Shown here: in pieces, positions 63,695 to 64,000 of the stretch | Layout of the letters: each line of letters begins with the position of its first letter | Position numbering within the stretch: the first letter of the stretch is position 1 | NCBI GenBank assembly: GCA_948567375.1 | Contig: OX419756.1 | Coordinates: 57,266,552 to 57,330,551, forward strand | Length of the DNA: 64,000 bases | Reading direction: 5' to 3' | DNA from: Lunularia cruciata | Lineage: Eukaryota > Streptophyta > Marchantiopsida > Lunulariales > Lunulariaceae | Program-made: the position numbers and the translations under genes | Notes under the pieces: model-generated | Seen by the model: the letters and a program-made list of their open reading frames with translations, nothing else | Told to the model about the DNA's origin: nothing | Database searches by the model: none

Positions 63695-64000
63695 ATGCCT
63701 CAATCATCTCTCACACTGTACGCAACTGTCAAGTCCACCTTTTCAATCAATAGTTGTTCACGCAACCTTGCAGCCTTGAACCCTTCCCTGTCACGACGGA
63801 CGGGAGGTGAGTGCATTGCCGTTCGACTGTTGCAAAGCCTGTATGGGACGACGAACATTCGGAGTAGAAGAGGCCCACCGGCCGCCTCAATCGGCATATA
63901 CTTGGTCGATTCCTCTGCAGAACAGCATATCCATTTCAACAGATCCGGATATGCTGACTGCAAAGTCCTCACGCCGACGTTTCTGAGCCGGTGTGTTCTA
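63695..64000 (+). CDS. Possible 5' exon of a gene running off the window
   Basis: From ATG 63695 a frame stays open for all 102 codons to the window end. Its start (MPQSSLTLYATVKSTFSINS) is Ser/Thr-rich, then Arg-containing (CSRNLAALNPSLSRRTGG), with almost no acidic residues for the first 50. That is the composition of an organelle targeting peptide. A possible splice donor (GGAGGTGAGT) follows residue 37. The minus strand is also open for 90 codons (63700-63972), so chance is not excluded. No family is recognisable. Confidence 0.35.
   Translation, partial: MPQSSLTLYATVKSTFSINSCSRNLAALNPSLSRRTGGECIAVRLLQSLYGTTNIRSRRGPPAASIGIYLVDSSAEQHIHFNRSGYADCKVLTPTFLSRCVL

Noticed and set aside
1-64000. 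tRNA, rRNA, CRISPR arrays or bacterial operons
   Set aside because: No cloverleaf with A/B boxes, no rRNA-like stretch and no regularly spaced repeats were seen. The gene structures are intron-rich and eukaryotic.

Overview
This is a window of plant nuclear DNA. The genes have many short introns with GT-AG boundaries, and the set is plant-like: a plastid-type tyrosine permease, a PAP16-type purple acid phosphatase and a plastid-type STR8 rhodanese. There is also a Ty3/gypsy chromovirus primed by initiator tRNA-Met. The proteins look diverged from those of seed plants, so a bryophyte or other seed-free plant is my guess; nothing in the sequence proves it. A 200-base run of N near the left edge marks an assembly gap.

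Layout. 1-4.5 kb is AT-rich DNA without a recognisable gene. 4.7-6.9 kb (+) is a purple acid phosphatase 16-like gene with five exons. 8.6-10.0 kb (-) is V-ATPase subunit G with four exons. 11.5-18.3 kb (-) is a plastid-type tyrosine-specific transporter with 13 exons, followed by a second, alternative copy of its last exon. 20.1-25.8 kb (-) is a TRF4/PAPD5-type non-canonical poly(A) polymerase with 13 exons. 27.4-47.3 kb is an AT-rich block of about 20 kb made of decayed repeats. It includes a complete but dead chromovirus (39,895-45,341) with LTRs, PBS, PPT and a 5-bp target-site duplication. 49.1-50.9 kb (+) is ESCRT-III subunit VPS32/SNF7 with six exons. 54.3-57.8 kb (+) is an STR8/TrhO-type rhodanese protein with eight exons. 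57.8-64 kb has no recognised gene except a possible 5' exon at the right edge; it carries a large imperfect hairpin.

The genes are unrelated housekeeping genes (phosphate metabolism, vacuolar acidification, amino-acid transport, nuclear RNA surveillance, membrane scission, tRNA or sulfur chemistry). They do not form a pathway or cluster. Exon joins were worked out by hand from GT/AG sites, reading phase and family similarity; every CDS join given here closes in phase.

The most interesting points are: (1) two interchangeable 179-nt terminal exons in the tyrosine transporter, with equal length, the same phase and different sequence; (2) a retroelement whose 4.5-kb reading frame keeps one frame but has 21 in-frame stops, all of the kind C-to-T or G-to-A change produces; (3) LTRs packed with heat-shock-element-like TTCnnGAA arrays; (4) a 161-bp-armed inverted repeat near 59.9 kb.
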